DNA of 19,604 nt. Source: Bacteroidota bacterium. Lineage in GTDB: Bacteria > Bacteroidota > Bacteroidia > Bacteroidales > Rikenellaceae. This document shows, piece by piece, positions 16,261-19,604 of this stretch. How positions within the stretch are numbered: the first letter of the stretch is position 1; each line of letters begins with the position of its first letter. The stretch spans positions 1 to 19,604 of the forward strand of contig JAEZTA010000044.1 in the NCBI GenBank assembly GCA_023443765.1, in the 5' to 3' direction. The notes beneath the pieces were generated by a model. That model made no database searches. It had not been told where the DNA came from and worked only from the letters and a program-made list of their open reading frames with translations. Both the position numbers and the translations under genes were made by a program.

Positions 16261-19200
16261 ATGGAAGAAACTCGCCAAAAAGCACATGGGAACAGGCATT
16301 TTCCGGCAATCGTGCGATTCATTGCCGTCCTGCTGCTGTCCGGAATTCTGCCTTACATGTGGGGGGGGGAAATCTATCCGCCCAGATCCGCGGCATCTAT
16401 GTAACGATAGATGTAACCAATGCAAGCCTCAGGGAGGTACTCGAATCGATCGAGTCGCAGAGCGAACTGCGGTTCACCTATCCCGATGAGGTAAAACCGA
16501 TCCTGACCAAGGTCGTCACAGTCAGGGAGAAAAACGTAAGCGCAAACAAAATTCTCGACCAGATTCTGCCCGGCGTCGGCCTGCAGTACTCGGTCAGCGG
16601 CACCCAGGTCCGCATCCACCAGGCCACCAGCGGTTCACGCGATGTCGCCCGGACAGTCAGCGGCACGGTCATCTCCGGAACCGATAATTCCCCGCTCGTG
16701 GGCGTCATGGTCTACGTCGAAGGGACCACAGCCGGAACGATCACCAACGGCGACGGTTCGTACACCTTCACCATTCCCGCCAAATCCAAATATGTAACCT
16801 TCTCGTACGTCGGCTTCGACACAAAGAAGCTCCACGTCGAGGATACCGAGCTGTTCAAGCTCGTCTCGCTCGCCGAACAGAACAACACGCTCGACGAGGT
16901 CGTGGTCATCGGCTACGGCACGCAGAAAAAGGAGTCGATGGTATCGTCGATCACCTCCGTCAAACCCTCCGACCTGAACATCACGTCGAGTTCGCTGACC
17001 ACGGCGTTCGCCGGCAACATCGCCGGCGTGATCGCACGCCAGACCACCGGTGAGCCGGGCTACGACAGCGCCGCGTTCTACGTCCGCGGTATCTCGACCT
17101 TCGGTTCGAGCAACTCCCCGCTGATCATCCTCGACGGCGTGGAGGTGCTGAGCAACATGCTCAACAACCTGCCTCCCGAATCCATCGAGTCGTTCTCGGT
17201 GCTCAAGGACGCCGCCGCAACGGCCGTCTACGGTTCGCGCGGAGCGAACGGCGTAATCCTGATCAACACCAAAAACGGCCGTAACTCGGAGAAGATGAGC
17301 GTCTCGGTCCGCCTGGAAAACACCTTCTCGATGCCGACGATGGTGCAGGACGTTGCCGACGGCGTGACCTACATGCAACTCTACAACGAAGCCGTTTTCA
17401 ACACGGCCAAGGAGACCGGAACGCTCCACACCTACCAGCCGTTCTATTCGGCCGACAAGATCAACGGAACCAAAGCGGGCCTCAACAAGTACATCTACCC
17501 CAACAACGACTGGTACGACCTGCTGTTCAAGGATTTCACGGTCAATCAGAACCTGAACCTCAACATCAGCGGCGGCGGCCGGAAAGTCAACTATTTCCTC
17601 AACGCCGCGGTTTCGAACGAGAACGGTATCATCGCCGACATCGAGCAGAACCCCTATGACGTGAAGATGAACCACCAGAAATACATCTTCCAGAGCAACG
17701 TCAGCGCCAACATCACCAAGACAACGACCGTCGGCATCAAGGTCAACGCCCAGCTGGAGTACAACACCCGCCCGATGGAGGACATCAGCAACCTGTTCTA
17801 CTACTCGATGCGCGCCAACCCGGTGCGTTTTCCGGCCACGCTTCCGGCCGAGGAGGGCGACACGTTCGTCCGCTACGGCAACAACGCCTCGTGGGACACC
17901 GGCGCCATCGACCTCAACCCGCTGGCCCTGCTCTCCCGCGGCTACGGCAAACGCTACTACTCCTACATGACGACGGCCTTTACGCTGGACCAGAAGCTGG
18001 ACTTCGTGACCAAAGGCCTGAGCGCCAACTTCACGGCCTCGTTCTACAACTACACCTATTCGGCGACCTACCGTACGGCGACCCCCTACTACTTCAAGGT
18101 CGAGGACGGCAGTTCGATAAATCCCGACGGATCGGCCAACCTCGTCACCAACTCGATCGGCGATACGGGTACGACCTACCTGACCAGCACCGACGGCAAC
18201 GGCGGCCACCGTCGCTATGCGCTGCAATTCTCGCTCAACTACGCCCGCAAGTTCGGCAAGCACGACGTGGGCGCCATGTTTGTCTACCGCCAGAACGAAA
18301 AGAAGAACAACATCGCCGGATCGAGCGAGGAAAACCTGCTGCCCTACCGCGAACAGGGCATGGCGGGCCGCGCGACCTACGGATTCGACAACCGTTACCT
18401 GTTCGAGGCCAGCTTCGGCTACAACGGTTCGGAGAACTTCGCTCCCGGCAAGCGCTGGGGCTTCTTCCCCTCGGCGGCGGCCGGCTGGGTGATCTCGAAC
18501 GAATCGTTCTGGGACGGCATCCGGCAGACGGTCAACAACCTGAAGATCCGCGCATCGTACGGTCTGGCAGGTAACGACGCCCTGAGCGAGCGCTTCCCCT
18601 ACCGGTCGATCGTGGCCATGGGCGAAGAATCGGGATTCTACTACAACTGGAACACCCAGGGCAAAGGCCCGAAAATCACCACCTACGGCAACCCCAACGC
18701 GACGTGGGAGGAGGCCAAGAAATTCGACATCGGCCTCGAACTGGGGCTGTTCAACGAACTGAGCATCGAGGCCGCCTATTTCACCGAGGACCGTACGGGC
18801 ATCTTCATGCGGCGCACCTCGCTGCCTTCGTCGACCGGCCTGCTGGGCGTCACGCCCTACGGCAACATCGGCCGCGTGAAGTCGCACGGTCTCGACCTTT
18901 CGGCCATCTACAACAAGCGGTTCAACAAAGATTGGTCGCTGAGCCTGCGCGGAACGTTCACCTTCTCGCGTAACGAAGTGATCGAGAAGGACGAGGGCGA
19001 CCTGATGTACGACTACATGTCGGTCGTAGGCCATCCGGTCAACGCCATCACGGGCACACTGATCGCCGACGGCCTGTTCACCTCGCAGGAGGAGATCGAC
19101 AACTCGCCCAAGCAACAGTTCGGCAACTATACGGTCGGCGACATCAAGTACCGCGACCTGAACGGCGACGGCATCGTCGACGGCAACGACGTGACGACGG

Positions 19201-19604
19201 CCGGCAGCCCGACCATCCCCGAAATCCAGTATGGCTTCGGCGCGACGGTAAAATGGCGCAACTTCGACTTCTCGTTCATGTTCCAGGGCGCCGCCAACGT
19301 GTCGCTGCGGATGTACAACATGCACCCGTTCTGCGACGCCTCGCACTTCGGCTACGGCATCACGCAGTACATCGCCGACAACCACTGGTCGGAGGATAAC
19401 AACCGCGCCGACGCGGCCTATCCGCGCCTGACCTCGCAGATGAGCTCGAACAACACCCAGAGCTCGACCTACTACATCCGCGACGGCAAATACCTGCGCC
19501 TGAAGACCCTGGAGTTGGGCTACACCATCAAGAAGTTCCGCGTGTACCTGTCGGGCAATAACCTCTTCGTCATCTCCCCGTTCGACTTCTGGGATCCCGA
19601 GAAG
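16261..19604 (+). CDS. SusC/RagA-family TonB-dependent outer-membrane receptor with STN domain; frame broken at a G9 tract; 3' end outside the window
   Basis: Outer-membrane barrel that, with a SusD lipoprotein, imports glycans or peptides using TonB energy. From ATG 16261 one frame encodes a basic N-region and hydrophobic FIAVLLLSGILPYMWGG (signal peptide), then nine G, and stops at TAA 16402. The mature protein continues in another frame (NLSAQIRGIYV onward) without a stop to the window end. Domains in that frame: STN (about residues 44-120, DVTNASLREVLESIE), carboxypeptidase-D-like regulatory domain (about 130-205), TonB-linked segment DEVVVIGYGTQKKE, plug (about 235-345, with YVRGISTFG, ILDGVEV, VYGSRGANGVILI), then the barrel with DLNGDGIVDGNDV. 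NNLFVISPFDFWDPEK is near the usual C-terminus, so little is missing. Seven or ten G would make one protein of about 1,115 residues within the window. Phase-variable OFF state, real mutation and sequencing error are all possible. Confidence 0.9.
16361..16369 (+). repeat. G9 homopolymer at the signal-peptide end of the SusC gene
   Basis: Nine consecutive G (ATGT-G9-AAATC), occupying codons 34-36 of the upstream frame. With nine G the downstream STN-plug-barrel frame is not reached; adding one G or removing two restores it exactly and creates a plausible cleavage region, GGNLSAQ. This is the longest G run I noticed in the window. Confidence 0.9.

Noticed and set aside
16359..16361. GTG as an alternative start for the SusC mature frame
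   Set aside because: It would make a receptor without a signal peptide, which could not reach the outer membrane.
16635..19385. A 916-codon open frame on the minus strand
   Set aside because: Antisense to the SusC gene, with a composition dictated by the complementary codons and no recognisable domain.

Overview
The window looks like chromosomal DNA from a high-GC member of the Bacteroidales, with Alistipes or a close relative the best guess. Three things point there. There is a SusC/RagA-type TonB-dependent outer-membrane protein, a fimbrillin/FISUMP-type lipoprotein and a DUF2723 membrane protein. Starts mostly lack a strong Shine-Dalgarno sequence. Several genes are preceded by the Bacteroidota promoter pattern (TTTG or TTG, 19-21 bases, then TAnnTTTG). 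Genus is inferred from GC-rich codon use and gene content, not from a marker gene.

Layout. 1-2640 (minus strand): a secreted VanX/DdpX-type D-Ala-D-Ala dipeptidase, cysteinyl-tRNA synthetase and a short unknown protein, probably one transcription unit. 2792-7972 (plus): a RhlE-type DEAD-box helicase, then a 327-base region with a promoter and a multi-hairpin leader, then a 1075-residue DUF2723 (TMEM260-like) membrane protein. 7973-8202: a long hairpin built from GTAAC repeats, a terminator and the asnA promoter. 8203-9237 (plus): asnA, ending at a bidirectional terminator shared with the convergent AMP-forming acyl-CoA ligase (9333-11003, minus). 11100-12005 (plus): queG, whose last 11 bases overlap the end of a surface lipoprotein gene (11995-14148, minus). 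A 41-codon small ORF (14141-14266) lies upstream of that gene and overlaps its start. 14459-15941 (minus): a secreted TPR protein and tadA. 15942-16260: an AT-rich divergent regulatory region. 16261-19604 (plus): a SusC/RagA-family receptor that runs off the window.

The most notable feature is in the SusC gene. A run of nine G (16361-16369) lies at the end of the signal-peptide coding region. The signal peptide is in one frame and the mature receptor in another, so as written the gene is OFF; seven or ten G would fuse the frames exactly. This is what a slipped-strand phase-variation switch on a nutrient receptor would look like, although a homopolymer sequencing error must be excluded.

Three gene products act on tRNA (CysS charging, QueG queuosine, TadA inosine-34). 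The others concern the envelope (dipeptidase, DUF2723, lipoprotein, TPR protein, SusC) or central metabolism (AsnA, acyl-CoA ligase). I see no tRNA or rRNA gene, insertion sequence, CRISPR array or phage gene.
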